From an uncultured Clostridia bacterium (GTDB lineage: Bacteria > Bacillota > Clostridia > TANB77 > CAG-508), in contig CAKPKZ010000016.1 of NCBI GenBank assembly GCA_934167435.1, forward strand, positions 1-19,321: a DNA stretch of 19,321 nt, given 5' to 3'. Positions 1-8,560 of this stretch are shown piece after piece; the first letter of the stretch is position 1, and the number at the start of each line of letters is the position of its first letter. Both the position numbers and the translations under genes were made by a program. The notes beneath the pieces were generated by a model. That model searched no databases and was not told the DNA's origin. It was given only the letters and a program-made list of their open reading frames with translations.

Positions 1-1613
1 AGAATAGCAAAACCACTTTTAGCTTCAGGCTCAACCATTTGTTTCAAGTTTCCTGTCCAATATTCCCCAGTATTTTCGCTTTTCATATACCAAGGTGCAG
101 TATTTCGTAAAAGATTATTTCCACCTGAACTTGTAAATATATTAGTAAGACCTGATTCTGCATTTTGGATTAATTTATTAACCTGTGTTTTTGTATAAAC
201 ATCACTATTTAATTTTTCTGTAAATATTGTTATTGTATCATTGTTTAGTAAAATAGAAGCTTCCATTCCATCTAACCTATTGCTTAATCCCTGAATTCTC
301 TCAACAGACATTGTTCCGGCAGTAATAAAGTCAGCAACAATTTCACCATTTGCTGTTATCGCTGTTTCATAAGTACCATTTATACCTTTTGAACTATATC
401 CTATACCTCCTAGACCAAATTTCCATATTTTTTGTGAAGTTTCTATATCAGTAGAATCACATAAATACATTTCTCCTGTAGATTCCGAAATATAAATATA
501 CCCATTAAAGGGATGATTAATTAATTCAGTAGCATTTTCTTTAGCTTCTTTTAAAATTGAATCTGGATTAATTTTTGAAACCTGATTTTTTAAATTATTA
601 AGTGTATTATTTTGATTTGTTATATAATTTGGTGTTGGAATACCTAGTTCAATATTAATAGTTCTTTCTAAATTACAATTATAAACTGTTTTTACTATTC
701 TTGTAGAATAGTTTAAATTTAATGATGGAATAATGGCCTTACAAGTATCTCCTAAATGTGCTGTTTCTAAATAAGAGTAATTTTTATATTCATCCGTTTT
801 GGATAATTCAATAAAATCAATTGAAATTGAAATTGTTGGTTTATCTATTCCATTAGCATATAATTTATTTACGCCTTCAATTAATTCATCTCTTGTTTCG
901 GCATTAGGAAATTCTATTTTTTTATAAATTGGCACTATATAATTATTTATAATTGGACTATCAACATACTTTTCTTCTAATAACAATTCATCCTTACCTT
1001 GAGGCATTATTCTAGTAGCAACTGTTGAAAAATCCAATTTAAAAGATATAGCACTAAGATTTTTCCCTTGTCTTATTTCTAATCCTAAATTAGACCCACG
1101 TTTTTTATGTACTGTTATATTAAAATTATTTATCTCCAACTCTCCACCAAACCTTGTCAATAAAGAATTGTCGGCACTATAAATTGCCTCAATTATATTT
1201 TTTCTTACGTATCTAGCACTGGCTAGATCAGTACAATTACCCGTTACTGAAAAGTTTGTTTGCATTTCAGCATTATTTAAAATCCACAACAAAGCTTCTT
1301 GAGAAGTTTTATTAGTTGGCGCGACATCCAATAAAAAATTATTTTCTAGATCAAAAAAAACATGTTTAGCCAAAACTTTAATTTTAACCGTATCTTTTTC
1401 TATATTTTTAATTCTAAATAATTGTCCTTTTGCCTTAATAATATTTTGTTCAACTATTAATTCACTTAATTTACCACCAATTAAATATTCAAACTCTAAA
1501 TTGTACTCTCCATTTAAAACTTCTGTTATTAAAGGATCACTATAAAAATCCGTTAAAATCCCTAATCCTAAATTGTTAAAAGAGGTGGTTTTTGCTTGGT
1601 ATAAAACTAGCAT
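1..1613 (-). CDS. Tail endopeptidase / tail-associated lysin (Tal), 3' end missing
   Basis: The minus-strand frame is open from an ATG at 1613 to the window edge (537 codons seen, no stop). The ATG overlaps the Dit stop as TAATG. Residues about 1-350 resemble the prophage endopeptidase tail family (PF06605), the hub protein at the tail tip of siphoviruses: an early ILTDF segment, then KAKGQLFRIKNIEKD and DNSLLTRFGGELEINNF. After about residue 390 comes a segment typical of the C-terminal halves of such proteins (GIGYSSKGINGTYETAI, then GEIVADFITAGTM). These proteins form the cell-proximal end of the tail and often carry a peptidoglycan hydrolase further on; that part would be to the left of this window. 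The order tape measure, Dit, Tal is the standard one. Family assignment is by recognition of layout and sequence, not by a search. Confidence 0.85.
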   Translation of the reverse strand, partial: MLVLYQAKTTSFNNLGLGILTDFYSDPLITEVLNGEYNLEFEYLIGGKLSELIVEQNIIKAKGQLFRIKNIEKDTVKIKVLAKHVFFDLENNFLLDVAPTNKTSQEALLWILNNAEMQTNFSVTGNCTDLASARYVRKNIIEAIYSADNSLLTRFGGELEINNFNITVHKKRGSNLGLEIRQGKNLSAISFKLDFSTVATRIMPQGKDELLLEEKYVDSPIINNYIVPIYKKIEFPNAETRDELIEGVNKLYANGIDKPTISISIDFIELSKTDEYKNYSYLETAHLGDTCKAIIPSLNLNYSTRIVKTVYNCNLERTINIELGIPTPNYITNQNNTLNNLKNQVSKINPDSILKEAKENATELINHPFNGYIYISESTGEMYLCDSTDIETSQKIWKFGLGGIGYSSKGINGTYETAITANGEIVADFITAGTMSVERIQGLSNRLDGMEASILLNNDTITIFTEKLNSDVYTKTQVNKLIQNAESGLTNIFTSSGGNNLLRNTAPWYMKSENTGEYWTGNLKQMVEPEAKSGFAI

Positions 1614-2287
1614 TATAACCACCCCTCTTTATATTTAATTATTACTTTTGTAATGCCGTCACCAATATTAATTGTATTTTGACCAACTAATAATTTAGGA
1701 AACTGTTCTAAGTTAACTTTGTCAGATTTGTTAGTATTGTTTTTTACGCATTCCATTAAATCACAATCAATTGTAATATCAGATTCCGTGACATTTATTT
1801 GTATATTATTTAATGTAATCGTTCCTACTCCTGAAATTATTAATGTAGGATTTACTTCGATTGTCCCACCAACATTAAAATTTGAACTAGAAGTAAATTC
1901 TTTTGTTTGTAAAGTGTTAGAAAAAGAAAATGGATCAACATCAAATTGTAATGGGAATTCTTTTAAAAAAGTTAAATACTTTGAAAAATCTATTTGATTT
2001 TTAATCGTAGCATTATATTCTCTATTAGGTTCTGTAGATAGTGTTAAAATTCCTGTACCATGGAAAACACTTTTGATCAAATCTATTTTTGTAGAATCCA
2101 ATAAAACACATTGAATTGTATACGACTTTGAATTATATGTTTTATTATCTATATGAAGATTTCCATTTCTTCCATTAACCTTAATTGTTTCAATATTTTT
2201 TTCTGCTCTAGAAACTGGAGGCATTTCTTTTACTACTATACTAAGGTCTTCATACGATTTATACCCATTAAAAATAAAACTTTCCAT
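1613..2287 (-). CDS. Distal tail protein (Dit, Sipho_tail family)
   Basis: A 224-residue protein starting MESFIFNGYKSYEDLSIVV. This matches the usual N-terminus of Dit proteins, which form the hexameric hub joining the tail tube to the tip. An in-frame TTG four codons upstream would extend it, but the ATG at 2287 lies just after the tape measure stop and gives the family N-terminus, so I chose it. The ribosome binding site is weak, suggesting translation coupled to the tape measure. Residues 1-125 would be the belt domain (ring-forming, with FHGTGILTLSTEPNREY), and the rest a beta-rich C-terminal domain. The stop overlaps the next start (TAATG). Position between tape measure and Tal strongly supports the call. 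Confidence 0.88.
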   Translation of the reverse strand: MESFIFNGYKSYEDLSIVVKEMPPVSRAEKNIETIKVNGRNGNLHIDNKTYNSKSYTIQCVLLDSTKIDLIKSVFHGTGILTLSTEPNREYNATIKNQIDFSKYLTFLKEFPLQFDVDPFSFSNTLQTKEFTSSSNFNVGGTIEVNPTLIISGVGTITLNNIQINVTESDITIDCDLMECVKNNTNKSDKVNLEQFPKLLVGQNTINIGDGITKVIIKYKEGWL

Positions 2288-2288
2288 A

Positions 2289-4052
2289 TTATGCACCAAC
2301 TTTCTTCTTTTGAAGATAATATAGCTCTTCTGCTATTCTTTCAATATCTTTTTCGTCTTTCACCTCTAATTTTTCGACAATAATGGTATTGTTATAATTA
2401 GTTGTCTGATTTATTGGGTTTTGCTTTTCTGAATTTCTATATTTTTCTGCATCCTCTTTCTTTAAAACAGCTTCACCTTTGTGTAAAATTGCTGGCATTT
2501 CATCGTATGGAACATATTCCATTCCTACACGCAATTTTTTTATTAATGGTATATTTATTCCTTTGCCACCAACCCCAGGAACCCACTTAGGAATTTTTAT
2601 TTTATTTAAACCTTTAATAAAGCTATTTAAAAGATCAATTATGAAATTAATTGGTGCTTTAAAAATATTTCCAAGGGATGTAGCAATATTTTTAAATATG
2701 TTTTTTACATTTTCCCAAGCGTCTTTCCAATTACCTGTAAATACATTTTTTATAAAATCTATTATATTTTTAAAACTATCAATAACTAAAGATATTTGAT
2801 TTTTAATTAAGTTTAAAGCTCCCCCTAAAACGCTTGTAATAATACCAGATGTTATTTCTAAAGCGGTTTGTAATGGAGGCAGAATTAAATTAGTCAATCT
2901 AGATAATAATTTGGTTATTGGAGTTAAAATATAATTTAATATTTCTAACAATGGAGATATTAATGATGTTAACAAGTCAATAAAAGGCTGTAAAAGATCT
3001 AAAAGTGGTTGTAAAATTGGTAACAATGGAGAAAGTAAATTTATCAATAAAGGTAATATTGACTCTATTATTTTTAACAATGGTGGTAATATTAAATTTA
3101 TCAACTTGATAAATATTGGCAACACTGTTTCTGTCAATTTTGTAATAAAAGGTAATAATTGATTTAACAAATTGACAAATACCGGCAATATAGCTTGTAT
3201 TAATTTAATAAGAGGTGGCAATAAAGAAGTGAATAAATTTAATATCACAGGGGCAATAGATGTAACCATATTTTGAATAGTAGGAAGATTATCTAACACC
3301 ATCTGTAGAACTTTTTGTAATATTGGAATCAATTGTGAAATTATATTGTTATACATTCCACCTAGAGCAGTTTTTATTCTATCAACAACATCTCCAAAAT
3401 CCGCTCCTGCTTCAACAGCTTTGCTTGATAATACACCTCCTAAATCCTCACATTCTTGGCGCCATCTAGCTATTCCATCGCTACCTTCAGCTAATAGTGG
3501 GGCAAGATCGGCATATGATTTTCCAAATATATCATTAGCTAATGCATTTCTTGTTGTTGCATCTTCCATATCGGCCAATGAATTTATAACTTCGTTAAAA
3601 GCTTCTCCACTGGACCCTATTTCATTTATATTAATCCCCAATCTTGAGTAAGCTTCAGTTAAACTTGTACTTCCTTCTTTAGCGTCAGAAAAAGCCTTTT
3701 GCTGCTTTATCATTAATTTTTCTAAATTTGATGTTTCCATACCTCCTAATTTAGCCGCATATGCCCATTTTTGATATTCTTCCGCTGTTGTACCGACCTT
3801 TTTTGCACTATCATCAATAGCTCCAGAAGCATCTGCTACACCCATCACCATGGCTGATAGACCTGTTACAATAGTGGTTCCTGCAGTAACAACGGCTGCG
3901 CCAACTTTTCCGACTGTTGAAGCAATTTCACCAAACTTTTTAGAAAAGTTTTTTCCAGTATCTTCTCCTTTCTTTTTTACATCATCAAGACTTTTTACTG
4001 CCTTTTCTTTATCAATAAATATCTCTCCATAAAGTGAAAAAATACTTGCCAT
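2289..4052 (-). CDS. Tail tape measure protein
   Basis: A 587-residue protein that sets tail length and sits inside the tail tube until DNA ejection. The start has a strong SD (AGGAGG, 4056-4061 region) and follows the frameshifted chaperone. Residues 1-60 are polar/helical; 45-75 are Gly/Ala-rich and hydrophobic, typical of tape measures. Residues 255-386 hold about twelve consecutive 11-residue units of the form [I/L]-L-P-x-x-x-x-L-[L/I]-x-x, a hydrophobic helical array. After it come a GNWKDAWENVKNIF segment, common in tape measures, and a PAILHKGEAVLKKEDA segment, also common near their C-termini. At about 1.5 angstrom per residue the length suggests a rather short tail, near 85-90 nm; this is an inference from the helical rule. 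Large size for the region and flanking by chaperone and Dit make the call firm. Confidence 0.95.
   Translation of the reverse strand: MASIFSLYGEIFIDKEKAVKSLDDVKKKGEDTGKNFSKKFGEIASTVGKVGAAVVTAGTTIVTGLSAMVMGVADASGAIDDSAKKVGTTAEEYQKWAYAAKLGGMETSNLEKLMIKQQKAFSDAKEGSTSLTEAYSRLGININEIGSSGEAFNEVINSLADMEDATTRNALANDIFGKSYADLAPLLAEGSDGIARWRQECEDLGGVLSSKAVEAGADFGDVVDRIKTALGGMYNNIISQLIPILQKVLQMVLDNLPTIQNMVTSIAPVILNLFTSLLPPLIKLIQAILPVFVNLLNQLLPFITKLTETVLPIFIKLINLILPPLLKIIESILPLLINLLSPLLPILQPLLDLLQPFIDLLTSLISPLLEILNYILTPITKLLSRLTNLILPPLQTALEITSGIITSVLGGALNLIKNQISLVIDSFKNIIDFIKNVFTGNWKDAWENVKNIFKNIATSLGNIFKAPINFIIDLLNSFIKGLNKIKIPKWVPGVGGKGINIPLIKKLRVGMEYVPYDEMPAILHKGEAVLKKEDAEKYRNSEKQNPINQTTNYNNTIIVEKLEVKDEKDIERIAEELYYLQKKKVGA
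2895..3290 (-). repeat. Twelve 11-residue (33-bp) repeats inside the tape measure gene
   Basis: The protein shows units such as ILPVFVNLLNQ, VLPIFIKLINL, ILPPLLKIIES and ILPLLINLLSP in strict 11-residue register (residues 255-386). At the DNA level they read as diverged 33-bp units, visible on the plus strand as recurring AAT-GGTGG-TAA and AATAAAGG-type blocks. The Pro at position 3 of each unit is nearly invariant. The next 11 residues (387-397) are out of register. Confidence 0.85.
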
Positions 4053-4063
4053 ATATACACCTC

Positions 4064-4632
4064 CTAAGACATTCCATAACTCTTTAATATTTCCTCTGAA
4101 CTCCTCATTTTTTTATTTATAGGAGTTAGTGAATTATTATCATTACCTAAAACTGCGTTATATATTGTTTCAATAATTTTAGGTATTTCTTTTTCTTTTT
4201 TTACAGCATTATTTAAACATTCTTTTAATAAATAAAGAGGCTTTCCATAAAAAAAAGAAATGCCTCCATAATATTTAAACAGTATTCGTAGGACTTCTGC
4301 TGTACCTAATCCTACACTAATTATAAAAAATCAACTAAATCCTCAATTCCTAAAATTTCTTTTAAAACGGGCATTATTTCAACATTTTTAGCTTCCTCTA
4401 TTGAAATACTTTTATATTCAGAAATTAATTGATAAATTTCCTCTTTTGCTTTATATAATTTACTGATTATTAAAAGAATTAAACTTTTTCCTAATTCTTT
4501 ATTATCTTGTTCTTCATTACCTGTGTTAATTTCAAGATTTTTTAATTCATCTCTGATTTCCATCTTATCAATGATTAAGCTTAATGTGATTACCGTTTCA
4601 GTTGTTAATTTTTTTATTTTATCTAAATTCAT
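4064..4632 (-). CDS. Tail assembly chaperone long form (G-T type fusion by -1 frameshift)
   Basis: The short chaperone gene ends in GAT TTT TTA TAA. The heptamer TTTTTTA (4330-4324) is a canonical X_XXY_YYZ slippery site directly before the stop. Slipping back one base gives ATA ATT AGT GTA GGA and an open frame of 86 more codons to a TAG at 4064-4066, making a product of about 189 residues. The extension reads IISVGLGTAEVLRILFKYYG and ends RSSEEILKSYGMS. There is no start with a ribosome binding site for it alone, and it fills exactly the gap to the tape measure gene. Lambda gpG/gpGT and most siphoviruses make such a pair; the T part binds the tape measure. The frameshift is inferred from sequence; no stimulatory pseudoknot was identified. 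Confidence 0.8.
4321..4632 (-). CDS. Tail assembly chaperone short form (gpG-like)
   Basis: A 103-residue acidic, helical protein (MNLDKIKKLTTETVITLSLI at the start, ILGIEDLVDFL at the end) between the major tail protein and the tape measure. A good SD (AAGGAGAGAGG) precedes the ATG. In siphoviruses this position holds the chaperone that coats and folds the tape measure before tube polymerisation. I do not recognise a specific family from sequence alone, but position and the slippery heptamer at its last codons support the role. Most ribosomes would stop at the TAA at 4321, giving this form in excess over the fusion. Confidence 0.8.
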   Translation of the reverse strand: MNLDKIKKLTTETVITLSLIIDKMEIRDELKNLEINTGNEEQDNKELGKSLILLIISKLYKAKEEIYQLISEYKSISIEEAKNVEIMPVLKEILGIEDLVDFL

Positions 4633-4686
4633 AAATTTCCTCTCTCCTTTCCCTTTTTTAATATTTATAAACTATAAGTATTAAAA

Positions 4687-4704
4687 AAGAGAGTTACCTC
4701 TCTT
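4687..4704 (-). terminator. Intrinsic terminator after the major tail protein gene
   Basis: On the minus strand AAGAGAG-GTAA-CTCTCTT forms a 7-bp stem with a 4-base loop. It is followed by more T residues (six Ts in all), and it lies directly downstream of the stop of the major tail protein at 4706. It probably gives partial termination, lowering expression of the chaperone and tape measure relative to the tail tube protein. Confidence 0.75.
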
Positions 4705-4705
4705 A

Positions 4706-5266
4706 TTAATCTCCAGTAGCAACTGGGTTTGTGTCACTATCTTCTATACTCCAAAGTTTTTTTGTTGGATCAGTATAATCATAATGCGCTATTAAATTCA
4801 AATTATGTTCATTTTCTGATTTTTGAACTGTTTTAAATGTAAAAGCGTCTTCATGAAGCAAATTCTTAACATGGAGTATTTTAAATTTACCATCTAACAT
4901 TTGCGTTATGACACTTATTTTTTCAACATATTTTGATGTTGGAATAACTCCAAATGATCCTTGTTCTATTTTTTTTGATGTAGTATCTACAACCGCATTT
5001 GGTATTGCCATAGCAAGCGTTTCTTGCGAACAATCTAGCGTAGATACTTTTAATGTAACATCTTCTCCATCCTTAACTTGTAATCCTGCAGTTTTTCCCA
5101 TTCTTCCATCATATTCAATATCTCGTATTGATGGTGTTGATGTAAATTCAACTCCTCCACGAGTTGGACCGAGAATTTTTTCTGTTGCTGTTCCCATATT
5201 TAAAACAACAATACCTTCATCAATTTGTATTTTTTGTGTTTGCCCTTCTGTTAATCTTGCTAACAT
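4706..5266 (-). CDS. Major tail (tube) protein
   Basis: A 186-residue protein, the likely subunit of the non-contractile tail tube. A strong SD (AAGGAGGGA) precedes the ATG at 5266. The N-terminal region has VVLNMGTATEKILGPTRGGV and SIRDIEYDGRMGKTAGLQ, a pattern often seen in phage tube proteins of Bacillota (an early strand, then an R-x-I-x-Y/F-D-G-x-x-G segment). Residues after 55 are beta-rich, with VKDGEDVTLKVSTL. Its place between tail-completion proteins and the chaperone, and a terminator just after its stop, agree with a highly expressed structural gene. No membrane or signal segment. Confidence 0.85.
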   Translation of the reverse strand: MLARLTEGQTQKIQIDEGIVVLNMGTATEKILGPTRGGVEFTSTPSIRDIEYDGRMGKTAGLQVKDGEDVTLKVSTLDCSQETLAMAIPNAVVDTTSKKIEQGSFGVIPTSKYVEKISVITQMLDGKFKILHVKNLLHEDAFTFKTVQKSENEHNLNLIAHYDYTDPTKKLWSIEDSDTNPVATGD

Positions 5267-5278
5267 TTTTATCCCTCC

Positions 5279-5644
5279 TTATTTAAAAATTCTAGCAACA
5301 AAACTTATTTTTCTTATAGATAAGTCTTGTTCATTTGATTTTACAATCATATGATTTTCAAAGCCCAAATGAAATCCTATATTTTCATTTCTATAATGAT
5401 ACCCATCTAAATTATCTCTTAATGTATCAATAATATTTTCATTTGATTCATTACACAGTTCATTAACATATATTTCTATATCAAAAATACCACTATAACC
5501 TGAATTTAGAGGGCTAAGCACTAAAGTTGGAACAACTAAAAACGGAAAATTTGCGCTACTTGGTGCTTCCTCATAATAACAAGTATAATATTCATTAATT
5601 TTAGATAATATTTTTTCTATAAACAAATCAACCAATTTCCTCAT
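5279..5644 (-). CDS. Tail terminator / tail-completion protein (gpU-like position)
   Basis: A 121-residue protein starting MRKLVDLFIEKILSKI. Its 5' end overlaps the preceding gene by 17 bases and its SD (AGGAGGAGATG) lies inside that gene, so the two are probably translationally coupled. Tail terminator or tail-completion proteins of this size normally sit between the HK97 gp10-like protein and the tube protein. Weak features such as FPFLVVPTLVLSPL, then GIFDIEIYVNEL, fit the small alpha/beta fold of that group, but I recognise it mainly by position. It would cap the tail tube and form the surface that joins the head. Confidence 0.6.
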   Translation of the reverse strand: MRKLVDLFIEKILSKINEYYTCYYEEAPSSANFPFLVVPTLVLSPLNSGYSGIFDIEIYVNELCNESNENIIDTLRDNLDGYHYRNENIGFHLGFENHMIVKSNEQDLSIRKISFVARIFK

Positions 5645-6185
5645 CTCCTCCTAAATCTATCATTAAACCATTAGTTATCTTTATATCATTTATTTTGCTT
5701 AACGATTCAATTTGTGACTCTCTAATTTCTTTTATATTATTATAAACAGTATTTCTTAATAAATTTTTTCCAGTTTTACCTGGGTGTTGTACTATAAAAC
5801 CAAACTTATTTCCCATATTATCATGCAATTCATAACTAAGCTTTTTAGAACTATTAAACTCTTTAGTCATAATAGTATGAGAATTAAATCCAAATTCCAA
5901 CCACCATGGATTTACATAATACTTAATCCCTCGTTTCTTCATTTGAGCCCGAGAACGATACCCTAATTCCATATATGGTTGTCCGGTTTTATAGTCGATT
6001 TTCGCCCAAGCTACTATAGATTTGTAAAGTCCACCAGTTTTATAATGATTTTCTTTTATATCATCTTTTAAAATTTTAGTAATTACTTTACCACTTTCTT
6101 TTAATCCTTCTTTAGCATATTTTTTCATTAAATCAATACATTCCTTTGAAGTATCAATAAATTCAATTTTTATCTCGCTATTCAT
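5628..6185 (-). CDS. HK97 gp10-like tail-completion protein
   Basis: A 185-residue protein resembling the HK97-gp10 family (PF04883). It has an N-terminal helix (IDLMKKYAKEGLKESGKVITKIL), then the family's characteristic HYKTGGLYKSI segment, where a K-T-G-x-L-x-x-S motif is typical, and a WWLEFGFNSH segment equivalent to the family's W-x-E-F-G-T. Members act at the head-tail junction. It overlaps the previous gene by 8 bases and the next by 17. The C-terminal 35 residues after FLLRNTVYNN-like sequence are longer than in the minimal family. Confidence 0.8.
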   Translation of the reverse strand: MNSEIKIEFIDTSKECIDLMKKYAKEGLKESGKVITKILKDDIKENHYKTGGLYKSIVAWAKIDYKTGQPYMELGYRSRAQMKKRGIKYYVNPWWLEFGFNSHTIMTKEFNSSKKLSYELHDNMGNKFGFIVQHPGKTGKNLLRNTVYNNIKEIRESQIESLSKINDIKITNGLMIDLGGDEEIG

Positions 6186-6483
6186 TTTTCATAATAAAAG
6201 AGCTTAAAATTATTTCAGTTAAATCTTCCTTCTTATTAATTCGTAAAATTTTATACAATCTATTATCATACTTAAAATGAGTAACACCTTCTAAATTAAC
6301 TAGCTTACATTCGATTTTAACTTCTGGTTTTAATCCTACACTTTGTGCTTGATAAAACTCAGTTAAACCTATTGATTTAATATTACAATAAACAATTTTT
6401 TCATCATATGATATTTTAGGTCGTTTGTTTTTATCAACTGTAGATATTTCTTTACATAAATACCCTACATCTTTAAAATACAT
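6178..6483 (-). CDS. Head-tail adaptor (stopper-type) protein
   Basis: A 101-residue protein, MYFKDVGYLC at the start. Size, position directly after the gp6-like connector, and the segment KYDNRLYKILRINKKED (compare Y-x-G-x-x-Y-x-I in many head-closure proteins) fit the phage head-tail joining group that closes the capsid portal after packaging. The start follows the stop of the connector gene with almost no gap. I cannot separate the SPP1 gp16-type from related families by eye. Confidence 0.65.
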   Translation of the reverse strand: MYFKDVGYLCKEISTVDKNKRPKISYDEKIVYCNIKSIGLTEFYQAQSVGLKPEVKIECKLVNLEGVTHFKYDNRLYKILRINKKEDLTEIILSSFIMKNE

Positions 6484-6789
6484 TTAAACACCTTCTTTTC
6501 CAATTATTTTTTGTAATTCAGCCGTATTTTCATGATATGCTATTGCTAAATGTTGTTTTAAAAGAGAATAGTTTTCTTTTAATTTTTCACTATCACTATT
6601 ATCGAAACCAAAATGAGCTTTGCAATATATTTTAATTGCTTGAGTAATCAACGGATCATTGTCTTTTATTAAAGAAGAGGCAATGCCGGAAATTTTTAAA
6701 TCTAGTTTACATGCCTCAATTAAATCTTTTATTTCATCATCATAAAAAGAATTATTTATTCTTAAATCTAATTTTATCTTTTCTAGCAT
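6484..6789 (-). CDS. Head-tail connector (gp6-like / Phage_QLRG family)
   Basis: A 101-residue helical protein starting MLEKIKLDLRINNSFYDDEI. The pattern L-R-I-x-x-x-x-x-D-x-E-I-x-x-L-I-x-A-x-x-D-L is the hallmark of gp6/gp15-like connectors, followed by a helix with ITQAIKIYCKAHFGFDN, where many family members have A-I-x-x-Y-x-K-x-x-F-G. It forms the ring below the portal. A strong SD (GGGAGG) precedes the ATG, and it follows the capsid gene as usual. Confidence 0.88.
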   Translation of the reverse strand: MLEKIKLDLRINNSFYDDEIKDLIEACKLDLKISGIASSLIKDNDPLITQAIKIYCKAHFGFDNSDSEKLKENYSLLKQHLAIAYHENTAELQKIIGKEGV

Positions 6790-6806
6790 TACCTATACCT
6801 CCCTAA

Positions 6807-7952
6807 TTAAGCTGTAGCTTTTACTAATTTAACAAAAGCTTCTCCAAGTGCAGGTTGACCATCAAAAATAGCACTTCCTAGGAATTTATAAGAGTTTGTA
6901 TCAACGTCAAATTGTCCCACAATATTTACATCCTCTGCTAAGTTTCCAACATATTTTTTTAGATTTCCAAAATATGCTTCATGATCCGCAACGTCTTCAG
7001 AAAGTAACACTTCTTTACCATAAATGTAATAAACTCCATTGCTTTCAGTAACAATAGAATTCTTAGCCAAATTTTGCAATGGCATAAAATCATTAAATAA
7101 TGTTGCATTATTCATTAGATATTTTGCATTTTTACTATATCCAGCCTTTAGTAAAGACATTAATTTTTGTACATTAGCTTCTGATAATGTTGCAGTCTTT
7201 CCTACTGTTACTGAATTAGTATCTCCCCAAGTGTTTGCTTTTTCAATTCCTTTTGCCTCACTTGAACCATTACCTTTAATAATTAATGTGATAATTTTAT
7301 CAGCTAACATTTCTGCAATCATATCAGTTAACCATGCTTCAAAAGCATCATTAGTCATAGTTGCAACTGATTTAGAAACTTGTACAAGTTTTGTTACTTC
7401 ATATCCGTTTAATGTAACAGTTACTAAAGTATCTCCATCACCTGTAATTGTCGCATTCTCAGTATGAGTGGCACCAGAAGTTTTTGTTCCTTCAACAGCA
7501 AATTTTACACTACCTGCTACATTTAAAAGTGTAATTTCCTTTAATAATGGTGCTTGATCTTTTAATTTTTTTATTATTTCAGTTGATGTTTCAACTGGCA
7601 TTGCTCCATTTACACCACTTATAGCAAATGCTCTTTCTTCTTTTTCAGTTAATTGTAAACCTCTTAACTTTTTTAAATATGCACTACGAAATTCTGCATT
7701 TTGATTCATACTTTTTCCTTCCTTTCCTTCTTCTTCGTTTACTGTCTCAACAGAACGACCAATTACGCCTTTTTTTATTTTTTCAAGAGTGGCATTTCTC
7801 TTTTCTGTTTTTTCAATTAGTGATTTTTTTTCTTCTTCTAATTGATTAGCCTTATCTTCCAATTCTTTGATTTCATCATCTGATAAGTCTTCAGCACTTT
7901 CTAATTTATCTATTATCTCTTGAAGTGCAGCTTTAATTTCTTCTAAAGTCAT
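6807..7952 (-). CDS. Major capsid protein (HK97 fold) with N-terminal delta domain
   Basis: A 381-residue protein. Residues 1-65 are a strongly predicted coiled coil (many E/K/L: EEIKAALQEIIDKLE, then ELEDKANQLEEEKKSL), the delta domain that scaffolds procapsid assembly and is removed by the upstream protease. From about residue 105 the HK97-type core follows: GVNGAMPVETSTEIIKKLKD (N-arm/E-loop start), AVEGTKTSGATHTENATI, the GYEVTKLVQVSKSV strand and helix, then a GNGSSEAKGI segment and ALGEAFVKLVKA at the end. The cleavage site cannot be set by eye; somewhere in residues 75-110 is likely. A strong SD (AAGGAGGAATG) overlaps the protease stop. Confidence 0.95.
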   Translation of the reverse strand: MTLEEIKAALQEIIDKLESAEDLSDDEIKELEDKANQLEEEKKSLIEKTEKRNATLEKIKKGVIGRSVETVNEEEGKEGKSMNQNAEFRSAYLKKLRGLQLTEKEERAFAISGVNGAMPVETSTEIIKKLKDQAPLLKEITLLNVAGSVKFAVEGTKTSGATHTENATITGDGDTLVTVTLNGYEVTKLVQVSKSVATMTNDAFEAWLTDMIAEMLADKIITLIIKGNGSSEAKGIEKANTWGDTNSVTVGKTATLSEANVQKLMSLLKAGYSKNAKYLMNNATLFNDFMPLQNLAKNSIVTESNGVYYIYGKEVLLSEDVADHEAYFGNLKKYVGNLAEDVNIVGQFDVDTNSYKFLGSAIFDGQPALGEAFVKLVKATA

Positions 7953-7954
7953 AA

Positions 7955-8560
7955 TTACATTCCTCCTTTTAAATTCATGACTCTTAATTTTAAAAGAAGC
8001 TTTCTTTTTTTAAGCTTCCTTTCTGCTCTTAAGTTATCCAACTTCTTTTTTTCGTTATCCAACGTATTTAAAGCGCGAGCATATATCTCTGTCGTATCAT
8101 AAAATGGAGTATCTACAATACTTACATCATATAGACAGTCGATACCAGTAATTGTTCTAGTATCAGTTGAAGCATCCCATTCTTCATCCGACACTGTAAA
8201 AGCAAAGCTCATTTTGTCTAATAAACCTGCTTTTAATGATTTATAAATATCTATGTTTGAGGTAGTATCTATCAATTTTGCTCTAACTTTTAATCCTCTA
8301 TCATCAACTTCAAGGCTTAAACTCCCATTTCTCGTCCTAGCAAGAATTAAAAAACTATCATTGTGATTATACTTAAGGGGAACATCTTTCATATTACAAT
8401 TATCTAATGCTCCCTTTTTTATTATCTCAGTAAAGCCATGTGTTGCTGGACTATCAAAAACAACAGCATACCCTTCAACAAGCATTTCATTTGGATTTTC
8501 TTTGTTGTTCTTTACCTCAACATTTTCTGCAAAGAACCTTATTTCCTTTGTATTTTTCAT
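7955..8560 (-). CDS. Prohead protease (peptidase S78, HK97 gp4-like)
   Basis: A 201-residue serine protease that trims the capsid delta domain. The family landmarks are visible: N-terminal EIRFFAENVEV, GYAVVFDSPATHGFTEII, the catalytic His in PLKYNHND (H66), the catalytic Ser in KMSFAFTV (S118), and the acidic residue in the CLYDVSIVDTPFY segment (D145). The C-terminal 40 residues are very Lys/Arg-rich (ERKLKKRKLLLKL), suggesting binding inside the procapsid. Its ATG overlaps the stop of the small upstream gene as TAATG. Order portal, small protein, protease, capsid. Confidence 0.93.
   Translation of the reverse strand: MKNTKEIRFFAENVEVKNNKENPNEMLVEGYAVVFDSPATHGFTEIIKKGALDNCNMKDVPLKYNHNDSFLILARTRNGSLSLEVDDRGLKVRAKLIDTTSNIDIYKSLKAGLLDKMSFAFTVSDEEWDASTDTRTITGIDCLYDVSIVDTPFYDTTEIYARALNTLDNEKKKLDNLRAERKLKKRKLLLKLRVMNLKGGM

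Noticed and set aside
7039..7467. Plus-strand frame of 142 codons opposite the capsid gene
   Set aside because: Shadow of the capsid coding frame; no SD or context. The same holds for the other plus-strand frames at 1719, 2402, 3346, 4908 and 14520.
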